Shown piece by piece: positions 35,601 to 43,045 of a stretch of 64,000 nt of DNA. Source of the stretch: Halorussus amylolyticus (GTDB lineage: Archaea > Halobacteriota > Halobacteria > Halobacteriales > Haladaptataceae); assembly GCF_004143485.2 (NCBI RefSeq), contig NZ_RXOB02000046.1, forward strand, positions 19,343 through 83,342. Reading direction: 5' to 3'. A program made the translations under genes and the position numbers. The notes beneath the pieces are model-generated. The model saw nothing but the letters and a program-made list of their open reading frames with translations, was not told the DNA's origin and ran no database searches. The first letter of the stretch is position 1, and every line of letters starts with the position of its first letter.

Positions 35601-37034
35601 ATGGTGGATGAAACCGTTTCCCGACGACGATGGCTCACCGCGCTCGGCGCGACCGGCGCGGCGGGACTCGCGGGATGCATGGGCGGCGACGAGGGCGCAC
35701 AGGACACGACGACCGGCGACGACGCGACGACGGAGACCGATTCGGGCATGACAGAAACGACGGCACAGACGACGACACAGGCGGAGACTTCGGGGACAGT
35801 CAAAATCGGCGTCCTCCAGCCGACTTCGGGGGACCTGAGTTACTACGGCGAGCAGAGCCTCTGGGGGTTCTACTCCGGACTCGCGTACAAGGCCGGAACC
35901 GACCCCATCGAGAGCGCGAGCACCGGCACACACACCGTCTCGGTCGGCGACGTGGAGTACGAACTCATCGTCCGCGACACCGGGTTCGCGGCCGACCAGG
36001 CCCAGTCGCTCGCGACCGACCTCGTCCAGAACGAGGAGGTGGACATGCTCGTGGGGTGCGCGTCTTCCGGCGCGGCCAACCGCGTCATCAACACGGTCGT
36101 CACGCAGGCGCAGGTGCCGTACATGGTCGCGCCCGCGGCGTCGGCCGACATCACCACTAGCTCCGAGACCTGCAACAATCTGGTGTTCCGCGCGAGCGAG
36201 AACACCGCGATGGACGCCCGCTCTGGCGGGAAGTACGTCGCCAACGAGACCGACGTGAGTTCGGTGTACCTGTTCGGCGCGGATTACTCGTTCGGCCGGG
36301 CGGTCGTCAGCAACTACAAGCAGGTCCTCGAAGACGAGGGCGTCGAGATTCTCGACGAGAAGTTCGTCCCGCAGGGCTACTCCGAGTGGGAGGGCCTGCT
36401 CGACAACGCACAGGAGGCGGGCGCGGAGGGCATCGTCGGCGGTTTCACGGTCGCCACGCTCCCGAACCTGTTCACGTCGTTCCTCAACGGCGACTACGAC
36501 TACCGGGTGTTCGGCGGTCTCGCGACCCAAATCACCAACAGCGTGGTGGGCCAGACGCTCGAAAAGGCGCTCGGCGACCTGACCGAGGAGAAGATTTCGG
36601 AAGCCAAGGTCGGCCCGCTCACCACCCGCTACCACTGGAATCAGTACGACAACGACATCAACAGCGAGTTCGTCGAGACGTACACCAGCACGTACGGCGT
36701 GGTCCCCGACCTGTTCACGTCGGGGTCGTTCACCGCGGCGTCGGCCATCGCCCAAGCCGTCGAGGAGACCGGTTCGACCGACGGCCGCGACATCGCCGAG
36801 GGACTCCGCGGAATGACCGTCAGCGCCACGCCCAAGGGCGAGGACGGCTACACGTTCCAGGAGTACAACAATCAGGCTCGGTCGGCGATGACCGTCGCCG
36901 ACCTCGTGCCGACCTCCGACGAGTGGGCCGACAGTTGGGACGCCGCGGTGATGCCCGGCGAACCCCTCTCGACTATCGGCGAGGACGAGACCACCATTCC
37001 GCAAGACAGCGACCAAATGGGTTGCTCGCTGTAG
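35601..37034 (+). CDS. livK: Substrate-binding lipoprotein of a branched-chain amino acid/urea-type ABC importer
   Basis: 477 residues. Tat lipoprotein signal: RRRWLTALGATGAAGLAGC, with Cys23 as the lipid-modified residue. A Thr/Asp-rich spacer follows, then a periplasmic-binding fold of type I (KIGVLQPTSGDLSYYGEQ). Closest known classes bind branched-chain amino acids, urea or short amides; the ligand cannot be chosen from sequence. It heads the five-gene transporter operon. Confidence 0.9.
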   Translation: MVDETVSRRRWLTALGATGAAGLAGCMGGDEGAQDTTTGDDATTETDSGMTETTAQTTTQAETSGTVKIGVLQPTSGDLSYYGEQSLWGFYSGLAYKAGTDPIESASTGTHTVSVGDVEYELIVRDTGFAADQAQSLATDLVQNEEVDMLVGCASSGAANRVINTVVTQAQVPYMVAPAASADITTSSETCNNLVFRASENTAMDARSGGKYVANETDVSSVYLFGADYSFGRAVVSNYKQVLEDEGVEILDEKFVPQGYSEWEGLLDNAQEAGAEGIVGGFTVATLPNLFTSFLNGDYDYRVFGGLATQITNSVVGQTLEKALGDLTEEKISEAKVGPLTTRYHWNQYDNDINSEFVETYTSTYGVVPDLFTSGSFTAASAIAQAVEETGSTDGRDIAEGLRGMTVSATPKGEDGYTFQEYNNQARSAMTVADLVPTSDEWADSWDAAVMPGEPLSTIGEDETTIPQDSDQMGCSL

Positions 37035-37036
37035 GC

Positions 37037-37861
37037 ATGTTGCGGACTGCTGGACTGACGAAGGAGTTCGGCGGCCTCACCGCCGTCGATAGCGTAGATT
37101 TCGAACTCGAAGACGGGGAACTCTGCTCGCTCATCGGACCGAACGGCGCGGGCAAGACGACGTTCTTCGACCTGCTGACCGGCGTCCTGACCCCCACGCG
37201 GGGAACCATCGAGATTCGGGACGACGGCGGCTGGCTCGACGTGACCGACGCCGTGCCCGACGAGACCGCGAGCCTCGGACTGCACCGGTCGTACCAGATT
37301 ACGAACGTCTTCCCGACCAGCACGGTGCTGGAGAACGTCCGAGTCGCGGCTCAGGCCGCGAGCGCAGACGGCGCGAAGGTCTGGCGAAACGCCGGAGCCT
37401 TCGACGCCCACATCGAGGAGGCCCGCGCCATCCTCGACCGGGTGGGTCTCGCCGAGCAGGCCGACACCACCGCCGAGAATCTGAGCCACGGCGCGAAGCG
37501 CCAACTCGAAGTCGGTATCGCGCTCGCTGGCGACCCCGACGTGCTTCTGCTCGACGAACCCAACGCCGGAGTTTCGTCCGAGAGCGTCGGCCGAATCATC
37601 GACCTCATCGAGGACGTGGCGACCGACCACGCGGTCCTGCTCGTGGAACACAACATGGACATCGTGATGAACGTCTCGGACCGAATCGTGGTCCTGAATC
37701 AGGGCGCGGTCATCGCGGATGGCCCGCCAGAGGACGTTCGAGGCGACCCGACGGTGCAGGAGGCGTACCTCGGTGGCTACGAGGCCGGGAGCCTCGACGC
37801 CAAAAGCGACGAGGCCGAGACCCAAAGCACCGGGACCGACCCCGAGGAGGGTGCGGCGTGA
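37037..37861 (+). CDS. livG: ABC transporter ATP-binding protein LivG
   Basis: 274 residues from the ATG at 37037, 2 nt after the livK stop. Walker A GPNGAGKTT, signature NLSHGAKRQLEVG, Walker B VLLLDEPNAGV and the H-loop VEHNMD. The LSHG signature instead of LSGG is a family feature. An acidic tail of about 25 residues follows. The TGA overlaps the GTG of the repeat-bearing ORF at 37858. Confidence 0.93.
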   Translation: MLRTAGLTKEFGGLTAVDSVDFELEDGELCSLIGPNGAGKTTFFDLLTGVLTPTRGTIEIRDDGGWLDVTDAVPDETASLGLHRSYQITNVFPTSTVLENVRVAAQAASADGAKVWRNAGAFDAHIEEARAILDRVGLAEQADTTAENLSHGAKRQLEVGIALAGDPDVLLLDEPNAGVSSESVGRIIDLIEDVATDHAVLLVEHNMDIVMNVSDRIVVLNQGAVIADGPPEDVRGDPTVQEAYLGGYEAGSLDAKSDEAETQSTGTDPEEGAA

Positions 37862-38256
37862 CCGCGACCGCTTGCGGTTCGCGCTCGGTGACACAGACCA
37901 CCGGGAAACTGCCGGTGACGCAATCCACCGGGAAACGGACGGTGACACAGACCACCGGGAAACGGACGGTGACACAGACCACCGAGGGTGGGACTGAAAG
38001 GGGCCGCCCGGTCGCGGGCCGCAGGCCCGTGGTCGTCTCTGCGGGCAACTATTCTCGCGCCAGGCGTTGCGGAGAGGCGCGAGAATATCCCGCAGAGCGA
38101 CCGCGACCGGGCGGGGGCTTTCGAGGACTTCATCACTTCGAATGCTCACACGGTTACGATTCGAAGCGACCGGGCGGGGGCTTTCGAGGACTCCGTTACG
38201 GAATTTTTTGTGACAGAACCAATGACGACAAACATTTCAGAGAGGTAGAGAGATGA
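37858..38256 (+). CDS. 132-residue ORF built around the structured liv repeat, copy 1
   Basis: GTG start overlapping the livG stop by 4 nt; TGA overlapping the livF ATG by 4 nt. The product contains TQTTGKRTV repeats (27-nt tandem units) and GGTERGRPVAGRRPVV from the conserved 50-nt core, with little resemblance to a folded acidic haloarchaeal protein. An ORF of the same length with the same core lies at 41504-41902. Because stem sequences change in pairs, the RNA may be the functional part and the ORF may serve to carry ribosomes across. livF also has its own GAGGT upstream of its ATG. Confidence 0.5.
   Translation: MTATACGSRSVTQTTGKLPVTQSTGKRTVTQTTGKRTVTQTTEGGTERGRPVAGRRPVVVSAGNYSRARRCGEAREYPAERPRPGGGFRGLHHFECSHGYDSKRPGGGFRGLRYGIFCDRTNDDKHFREVER
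37886..37985 (+). repeat. 27-nt tandem repeat, 3.7 units
   Basis: Units begin CGGTGACACAGACCACCGGG at 37886, 37913, 37940 and 37967 (the last incomplete). Units 1, 2 and 3 differ at a few positions. The unit length keeps the reading frame. The array runs straight into the conserved core at 37986. Confidence 0.85.
37996..38122 (+). ncRNA. Putative structured RNA element in the liv operon, copy 1
   Basis: Predicted fold: GAAAG (37996) pairs with CTTTC (38118-38122); CCGCCCGGTCGCGG pairs exactly with CCGCGACCGGGCGG; inside, a small hairpin GGGCC-GCA-GGCCC, then a long arm with CTCTGCGGG/CCCGCAGAG and a 12-bp TATTCTCGCGCC/GGCGCGAGAATA stem closing the loop AGGCGTTGCGGAGA. In copy 2 (41648-41769) both arm stems have different sequences but remain paired, and the loop is conserved. 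Confidence 0.6.
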
Positions 38257-38951
38257 CACTACTCGAAGTCGAAGACGCCCACACGTACTACGGCGAGAGC
38301 CACATTCTCGAAGGCGTCTCGTTCGAAGTCGAGGCGGGCGAAGTCGTCGCGCTCATCGGCCGGAACGGCGTGGGGAAGACGACCACGCTCCGGACGATTC
38401 TCCAACTCACGCCGCCCCGCGAAGGTCGGGTCCGCTACCGCGGCGAGGACGTGACCGGGCGCGAGACGCACGAAATCGCCGAAAAGGGCGTCGGCTGGAT
38501 TCCCGAAGGACGGCGTATCTTCTCACAGCTCTCGGTCGAGGAGAACGTCCGGGTCGCGGTCCCCGAGGGCCGAAACGTCGAGTCGGCGGTCGAACGCGCG
38601 TTCGAGACGTTCCCCGACCTCCGGGACCACCGTGACCGAGACGCTGGAAATCTCTCGGGCGGCCAACAGCAGATGCTCGCGCTCTCGCGCGGACTGGTCG
38701 GGGACAACGACCTCCTGCTGGTGGACGAACCGAGCGAGGGCCTCGCGCCGCTCATCGTGGAGCGAGTCGCCGAGGCGCTGGCGGCGGCGGCCGACGACAC
38801 GACGCTCCTGCTGGTCGAGCAGAATCTCCCGCTGGCGCTCGACCTCGCTGACCGATTCTACGTGCTGGACAACGGGCAGGTCGTGGACGAAGGGAACGCC
38901 GACGAGACATCTGCGGACGACGAGCGACTCAGGAGGTATCTCTCGGCATGA
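38253..38951 (+). CDS. livF: ABC transporter ATP-binding protein LivF
   Basis: 232 residues, the usual LivF length. Walker A GRNGVGKTT, signature NLSGGQQQMLALS, Walker B LLLVDEPSEGL, H-loop VEQNLP. The ATG is inside the stop of the repeat-bearing ORF. Its stop overlaps the livH ATG (ATGA). Partner of LivG in driving the LivHM channel. Confidence 0.95.
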   Translation: MTLLEVEDAHTYYGESHILEGVSFEVEAGEVVALIGRNGVGKTTTLRTILQLTPPREGRVRYRGEDVTGRETHEIAEKGVGWIPEGRRIFSQLSVEENVRVAVPEGRNVESAVERAFETFPDLRDHRDRDAGNLSGGQQQMLALSRGLVGDNDLLLVDEPSEGLAPLIVERVAEALAAAADDTTLLLVEQNLPLALDLADRFYVLDNGQVVDEGNADETSADDERLRRYLSA

Positions 38952-39958
38952 TAGAAGTCGTTCTCGCGGGCTTCCTCGGCTCGCTCGGGGAGTTCCTTCA
39001 GCCGAGCAACCTCGCGTCGGTGTTCGTGGACGGCCTCTCGAAGGCCGCGCTGTACGTGATGATAGCCAGCGGGCTGACGCTCATCTTCGGACTGATGGGC
39101 GTGCTCAACTTCGCGCACGGCTCGATGACGATGATAGGCGCGTATCTCGGCGGCCTGCTCATGGTGCTGATGGTCGGGCAGGCGTCCGGGCCGGGCGCGC
39201 GACTGCTCGCGTTCTTCGTCGCGCTCGCGGTGACGTTCGCCGTGCTCGCGGGCATCGGTGGCGTCGTGGAGGTCGGACTCATCAGGCGTCTCTACGACCG
39301 CCCGCCGGTGTACCAGATTCTGCTCACCTTCGGGCTGACGCTCGTGTTGGACGAACTGGTGCGAATCGCCGTGCTGTTCTACGGCATGCAACCGACGAGC
39401 GACTGGCAGGCCGCGCTCGCCACCAAGCCGGGATTCCTCGACTCGTCGGTGGACCTCGGACTGGTGTCGGTGCCCGGACTCGACCTGTTCGAAATCGCGT
39501 TCGGCGCGGCCACGGTTGTCGGTCTCTGGGCGTTCCTCACCCGGACGCGCTACGGCCTGATAATCCGGGCCGGGAGCGAGGACGCCGAGATGACCGAGGC
39601 GCTCGGCATAGACGTGCGCCGGGTGTTCACCGTGGTGTTCGCGCTCGGCGCGGGCGTCGCGGGCGCGGCGGGCACCCTGCTGATGTGGGACGCCTCGTGG
39701 GCCGCGAGCGTGCCGCTCGCCGCGGACACCCTGCTCCCGGCGTTCGTGGTCGTCATCATCGGCGGCCTCGGCACCTTCCGGGGCACCGTGGTCGCGGCGG
39801 TCATCGTCGGGATGACCGACGCGGTGATGACGTGGTGGTTCCAGAACGTCGTGGAGTTCACCGGACTCCCCGAGATGACAATCTTCCTCATCCTCGTGAT
39901 AATGCTGATACTCAAACCGCAGGGACTGTTCGGCGTCGAGGAGGTGGGCGGCCATTAG
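38948..39958 (+). CDS. livH: ABC transporter permease LivH
   Basis: 336 residues, eight to nine hydrophobic helices of BPD_transp_2 type. Family motifs: IFGLMGVLNFAHGSMTMIGA and the conserved loop GIDVRRVFTVVFALGAGVAG. It ends with TAG, which overlaps the ATT codon that seems to start livM. Confidence 0.95.
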   Translation: MIEVVLAGFLGSLGEFLQPSNLASVFVDGLSKAALYVMIASGLTLIFGLMGVLNFAHGSMTMIGAYLGGLLMVLMVGQASGPGARLLAFFVALAVTFAVLAGIGGVVEVGLIRRLYDRPPVYQILLTFGLTLVLDELVRIAVLFYGMQPTSDWQAALATKPGFLDSSVDLGLVSVPGLDLFEIAFGAATVVGLWAFLTRTRYGLIIRAGSEDAEMTEALGIDVRRVFTVVFALGAGVAGAAGTLLMWDASWAASVPLAADTLLPAFVVVIIGGLGTFRGTVVAAVIVGMTDAVMTWWFQNVVEFTGLPEMTIFLILVIMLILKPQGLFGVEEVGGH

Positions 39959-41507
39959 CTCCGATAGCCCGGACGCCGATTCGGCCGACGCCGAATCGGC
40001 CGACGCGGATTCGACTGACGCCGACCGAACCGACGAACAAGCGACCGACGGCGGAACGGCCGACGGTGGAGCGACCGAAACCGACCCGAACACCGCCGCA
40101 TCGACCGAAACCGACCCGAACACCGCCGCATCGACCGAAACCGACCCGAACACCGCCGCATCGACCGAAACCGACCCGAACACCGCCGCATCGACCGAAA
40201 CCGACCCGACCGACGAGACGCAGACCGAAATCGACGAGCGCGACTTCGACCCGGGAACCGCGACCTCGTGGCCGGTCCGGTACCTCCGCGACCATCTGGC
40301 TCACGTCGCGGTCATCGCCTTCTTCGCGGCGTACCCCGGCATCTACTCGGTGCTTCTGGGGTCGCCGCTCGGCGCGGAGATGGAGACGCTCCTGCCGAGA
40401 GTCGAGACGATGGTCGTGGTGTTCTACTTCGGCCTGTTCGCCATGTCGTTCGACTTCATCTCGGGCTACACGGGCTACCTATCCTTCGGCCACGCCGCAT
40501 TCTACGGCGCTGGCGCGTACTTCGTCGTCCTCGCGTCGAACGGCAAAGTGCCCGCGCTCGGCCCGAACACGTCGTTCGTCGCGCTGCTCGTGCTGGCGGG
40601 ACTCGTCGCTGTCGTCCTCGCGCTCCTCATCGGTGCGGTGTCGTTCCGCCTGTCGGGCGTCTACTTCGCGATGATTACGCTCGGCTTCTCACAGGTGTTG
40701 TACGTGTTCGTGCGCGACTGGGACTTCGTGGGGTCGAACCCCCGCGACGGTCCGGCGGTGCTCGAACGCACCGACCCGTTCAGCATCGGCGTGCCGGGCG
40801 TCGATTCGCTCAACCTCGCCATCGGCCAGCTCGCGGGCGACAGCGTCGAGGGCTTCCTCGGCGTCCTCAACTTCAGCACAGCCGAGGTGTCGTACTACAT
40901 GGTGGGTCTCGTGGTGCTGGTCTGCTACTTCGTCATGCAGCGCATCATCCACTCACCGTTCGGTCGCGTGCTAATCGCCATCCGCGAGAACGAAGAGCGC
41001 GCCGAGGCGGTCGGGTACAACACCTTCTGGTACAAACTCGGCGCGTTCGCGGTCAGCGCGTTCTTCGCCGCAATCGCTGGCGGCCTGTTCGCGGGGTTCC
41101 AGCGGTCGGTGTCGCCCGAGGAGACATTCTACTTCCTCGTGACCGGTGACGCCCTGCTCGCGTCCATCATCGGTGGGTTCGCCACGCTCGCGGGACCGCT
41201 GTACGGCTGGCTGTTCGACGAGACTATCACCGAGTTCCTCTCGAAGCGCGGCGAGGGCGGCGGCCTGCTCCCGTACCTCCGGGACCACCTCGGCGAGGGG
41301 ACGCTCTCGATAGAGATATTCAACGGCCTGACGGTCCAGGAGGCCATCGACACGTTCCTGAACGGCCACGCCGAACTCTACATCGGCGTGCTGTTCGTCC
41401 TGTTCGTCCTGTTCGTGCCGAACGGCCTGCTCGGGACGGTCCGAGACAGGGTCGGCGGCCCCATCGGCAAGGCCGTGGCCGACCGAATCTGGGGTGAGAA
41501 CCGATGA
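39954..41507 (+). CDS. livM: ABC transporter permease LivM with acidic repeat N-terminus and apparent ATT start
   Basis: About 517 residues. The membrane part (from residue 110) has the LivM motifs DFISGYTGYLSFGHAAFYGA and RLSGVYFAMITLGFS. The frame is open from ATT at 39954, which overlaps the livH TAG, but contains no ATG, GTG or TTG until 40350, where a start would remove the first membrane helix (HVAVIAFFAAYPG). ATT as start, or reinitiation at a non-standard codon, is therefore likely. The N-terminal 90 residues are Asp/Thr/Ala-rich and include four TETDPNTAAS repeats. The stop overlaps the next ORF. Confidence 0.85.
   Translation: MSSDSPDADSADAESADADSTDADRTDEQATDGGTADGGATETDPNTAASTETDPNTAASTETDPNTAASTETDPNTAASTETDPTDETQTEIDERDFDPGTATSWPVRYLRDHLAHVAVIAFFAAYPGIYSVLLGSPLGAEMETLLPRVETMVVVFYFGLFAMSFDFISGYTGYLSFGHAAFYGAGAYFVVLASNGKVPALGPNTSFVALLVLAGLVAVVLALLIGAVSFRLSGVYFAMITLGFSQVLYVFVRDWDFVGSNPRDGPAVLERTDPFSIGVPGVDSLNLAIGQLAGDSVEGFLGVLNFSTAEVSYYMVGLVVLVCYFVMQRIIHSPFGRVLIAIRENEERAEAVGYNTFWYKLGAFAVSAFFAAIAGGLFAGFQRSVSPEETFYFLVTGDALLASIIGGFATLAGPLYGWLFDETITEFLSKRGEGGGLLPYLRDHLGEGTLSIEIFNGLTVQEAIDTFLNGHAELYIGVLFVLFVLFVPNGLLGTVRDRVGGPIGKAVADRIWGENR
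40074..40193 (+). repeat. 30-nt tandem repeat in livM, four identical units
   Basis: Units begin at 40074, 40104, 40134 and 40164 and each encodes TETDPNTAAS. The DNA of the four units is identical, so the expansion is recent. It lies in the acidic cytoplasmic tail, where length changes are tolerable. Confidence 0.9.
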
Positions 41508-41902
41508 GCGACGAGAATCGAATCAGAGAATCCGTCGCTCGGCTGAGGCACCGGACCCCAAGCTCGGTGAGACAATCCACTAGGAAACAACGGGCTGACC
41601 AATCCACCACGAACCCACGGGTGAGACAAACTACATCGGGTGGGACTGAAAGGGGCCGCCCGGTCGCGGGCCGCAGGCCCGTGGTCGCTTGCGCGGCCAC
41701 TATCTGGACCGGGCGGTGCGGAGAGGTCCAGATATGTCGCGCAACGACCGCGACCGGGCGGGGGCTTTCTACGTCTCGTTCACTCCGTATACCTCAATTC
41801 GAATCGGGCGGGGGCTTTCTGGCTGTTCCTGATTTCGTTAGTCGAAACGTAGGGCTATCGAAACACCATCTTCGGCCACTCCCCAAACGGAGGAAAACGT
41901 GA
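41504..41902 (+). CDS. 132-residue ORF built around the structured liv repeat, copy 2
   Basis: ATG overlapping the livM stop (ATGA); TGA overlapping the GTG of the ketoacyl-synthase gene. Exactly the same length (399 nt) as the ORF at 37858-38256 and the same central GGTERGRPVAGRRPVV, though the flanks differ. Rich in Arg/Thr/Gly and unlike the acidic proteins around it. The next gene has its own GGAGG before its GTG, so coupling may be partial. Confidence 0.5.
   Translation: MSDENRIRESVARLRHRTPSSVRQSTRKQRADQSTTNPRVRQTTSGGTERGRPVAGRRPVVACAATIWTGRCGEVQICRATTATGRGLSTSRSLRIPQFESGGGFLAVPDFVSRNVGLSKHHLRPLPKRRKT
41565..41640 (+). repeat. Degenerate 27-nt tandem repeat
   Basis: Units at 41565-41591 and 41592-41618 and a partial one from 41619 follow the pattern GGTGAGACAATCCAC. 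They occupy the same place before the core as the cleaner array at 37886-37985. Confidence 0.65.
41648..41769 (+). ncRNA. Putative structured RNA element in the liv operon, copy 2
   Basis: Same fold as 37996-38122: GAAAG/CTTTC closing stem, the exact 14-bp CCGCCCGGTCGCGG/CCGCGACCGGGCGG stem, the small GGGCC-GCA-GGCCC hairpin, then TTGCGCG/CGCGCAA and TATCTGGACC/GGTCCAGATA closing the loop GGGCGGTGCGGAGA. A second copy of the 3' strand (GGGCGGGGGCTTTC) occurs downstream at 41806-41819, as also in copy 1 (38172-38185). Confidence 0.6.
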
Positions 41903-42978
41903 CTGAGACGAACACGCCAGAAGTCGGTCTCACTGGCTTCGGGACCTACGTGCCCGACGAAATCGTCACCGGCGAGGAAATCGCCGCGGAAAGCGGGATT
42001 CCCGAGGAGGTCGTCGTGGAGAAGATGGGCGTGCGCGAGAAACGAGTCTGCTCTGCCGACGCAGACCACGCGACCGACATGTGCGTGAAAGCCGCGAGAA
42101 AGGCGCTCTCGGACGCCGACCGCGACCCCGAGGACGTGGACCTCGTGCTGTACCACGGGTCGGAGTACAAGGACTTCGTCGTCTGGAGCGCCGCGGCCAA
42201 CGTCGCCGAGCGAATCGGTGCCGACGACGCCTTCGCGGTCGAGAGCTACGCGCTGTGTGCGGGCGCGCCGCTCGCCATCCGGCAGGCCAAATCCCAACTG
42301 CTCGCCGACGCGCCCGAGACGGCGCTGCTCGTCTCGGCGAGCAGGGAGGAAGACCTCGTAGACTACGGAAACGAAGACTCGTCGTTCATGTTCAACTTCG
42401 GGAGCGGCGCGTGCGCGATGGTCTTAGAAAGCGTTGGGTCTCGCCCAACGGAAAATCCGAGCGGGCAAGGCCCGCGAGGGGCCGACCCCGCGGACGGTCG
42501 CACGCGTGCGACCGTCCGCGAGAGCGCCGCGGTGACGGACGGGAGTTTCTCGGAGGACGTGGTAATGGCCGCGGGCGGGTCCCGAAACCCCGCCAGCCAC
42601 GCGACGGTCGAGGCGGGACTCCACGCGCTCGACGTGCCCGACCCCGAGGGGATGAAGGAGCGACTCGCGGACGTGAGCCTCCCGAACTTCCTCGACGTGG
42701 CCGACGACGCGTTGGCGCGGTCGGGGTACGACCGCGCCGACCTCGACTTCGTGGCGCTGACCCACATGAAGCGGTCGTTTCACGACCTGCTGACCGACGA
42801 ACTCGACGCAGAGAGCTACTACCTCGACGAGTACGGCCACGTCCAGAGCGTGGACCAGATTCTCGCGCTGGAGGAAGGTCTCGACCGCGGACTGGTCGAG
42901 TCGGGCGACGTGCTCTGCTTCCTCGCGGCCGGGACCGGCTACACGTGGGCCGCGACCGTGCTGGAGTGGCGCGGGTAG
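41899..42978 (+). CDS. Ketoacyl-synthase III (FabH-like) family protein
   Basis: 359 residues, GTG start preceded by GGAGG. Thiolase fold: it begins GLTGFGTYVPDEIVTGEE; nucleophile Cys120 in YALCAGAPLAI; His289 in LTHMKR; the third position reads EYGHVQS (His314) instead of the Asn of FabH. So it probably condenses or transfers an acyl group rather than being a standard FabH. Residues about 177-209 (ESVGSRPTENPSGQGPRG onward) are a palindromic insert. It follows the liv operon with translational coupling, suggesting a link to branched acyl-CoA or amide metabolism (inference). Confidence 0.82.
   Translation: MTETNTPEVGLTGFGTYVPDEIVTGEEIAAESGIPEEVVVEKMGVREKRVCSADADHATDMCVKAARKALSDADRDPEDVDLVLYHGSEYKDFVVWSAAANVAERIGADDAFAVESYALCAGAPLAIRQAKSQLLADAPETALLVSASREEDLVDYGNEDSSFMFNFGSGACAMVLESVGSRPTENPSGQGPRGADPADGRTRATVRESAAVTDGSFSEDVVMAAGGSRNPASHATVEAGLHALDVPDPEGMKERLADVSLPNFLDVADDALARSGYDRADLDFVALTHMKRSFHDLLTDELDAESYYLDEYGHVQSVDQILALEEGLDRGLVESGDVLCFLAAGTGYTWAATVLEWRG
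42430..42520 (+). repeat. In-frame triple palindrome in the ketoacyl-synthase gene
   Basis: Three hairpins in 91 nt: CGTTGGG/CCCAACG (42432-42450), GCGGGC/GCCCGC around AAG (42461-42475), and a perfect 32-bp palindrome (42489-42520) centred on ACGCGT. All are read in frame and add about 33 residues between ACAMVLE and the following conserved strand. The first hairpin begins GCGTTG in the same frame as those in top6B and gltB. Confidence 0.75.
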
Positions 42979-43045
42979 TCGCGGCGGGACGAATGAGTTG
43001 ATTCGTTTCGAAACTGCTTTTCCGTCGCCGTGAGCGAGAGTTCGT

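Noticed and set aside
37886..37985. Possible CRISPR array
   Set aside because: The 27-nt units are directly adjacent with no unique spacers between them, and no cas genes are present.
40350..41507. Shorter livM starting at GTG 40350
   Set aside because: It would lose the first membrane helix and the conserved region before LLGSPLG, and would leave a 390-nt gap in a tightly packed operon.
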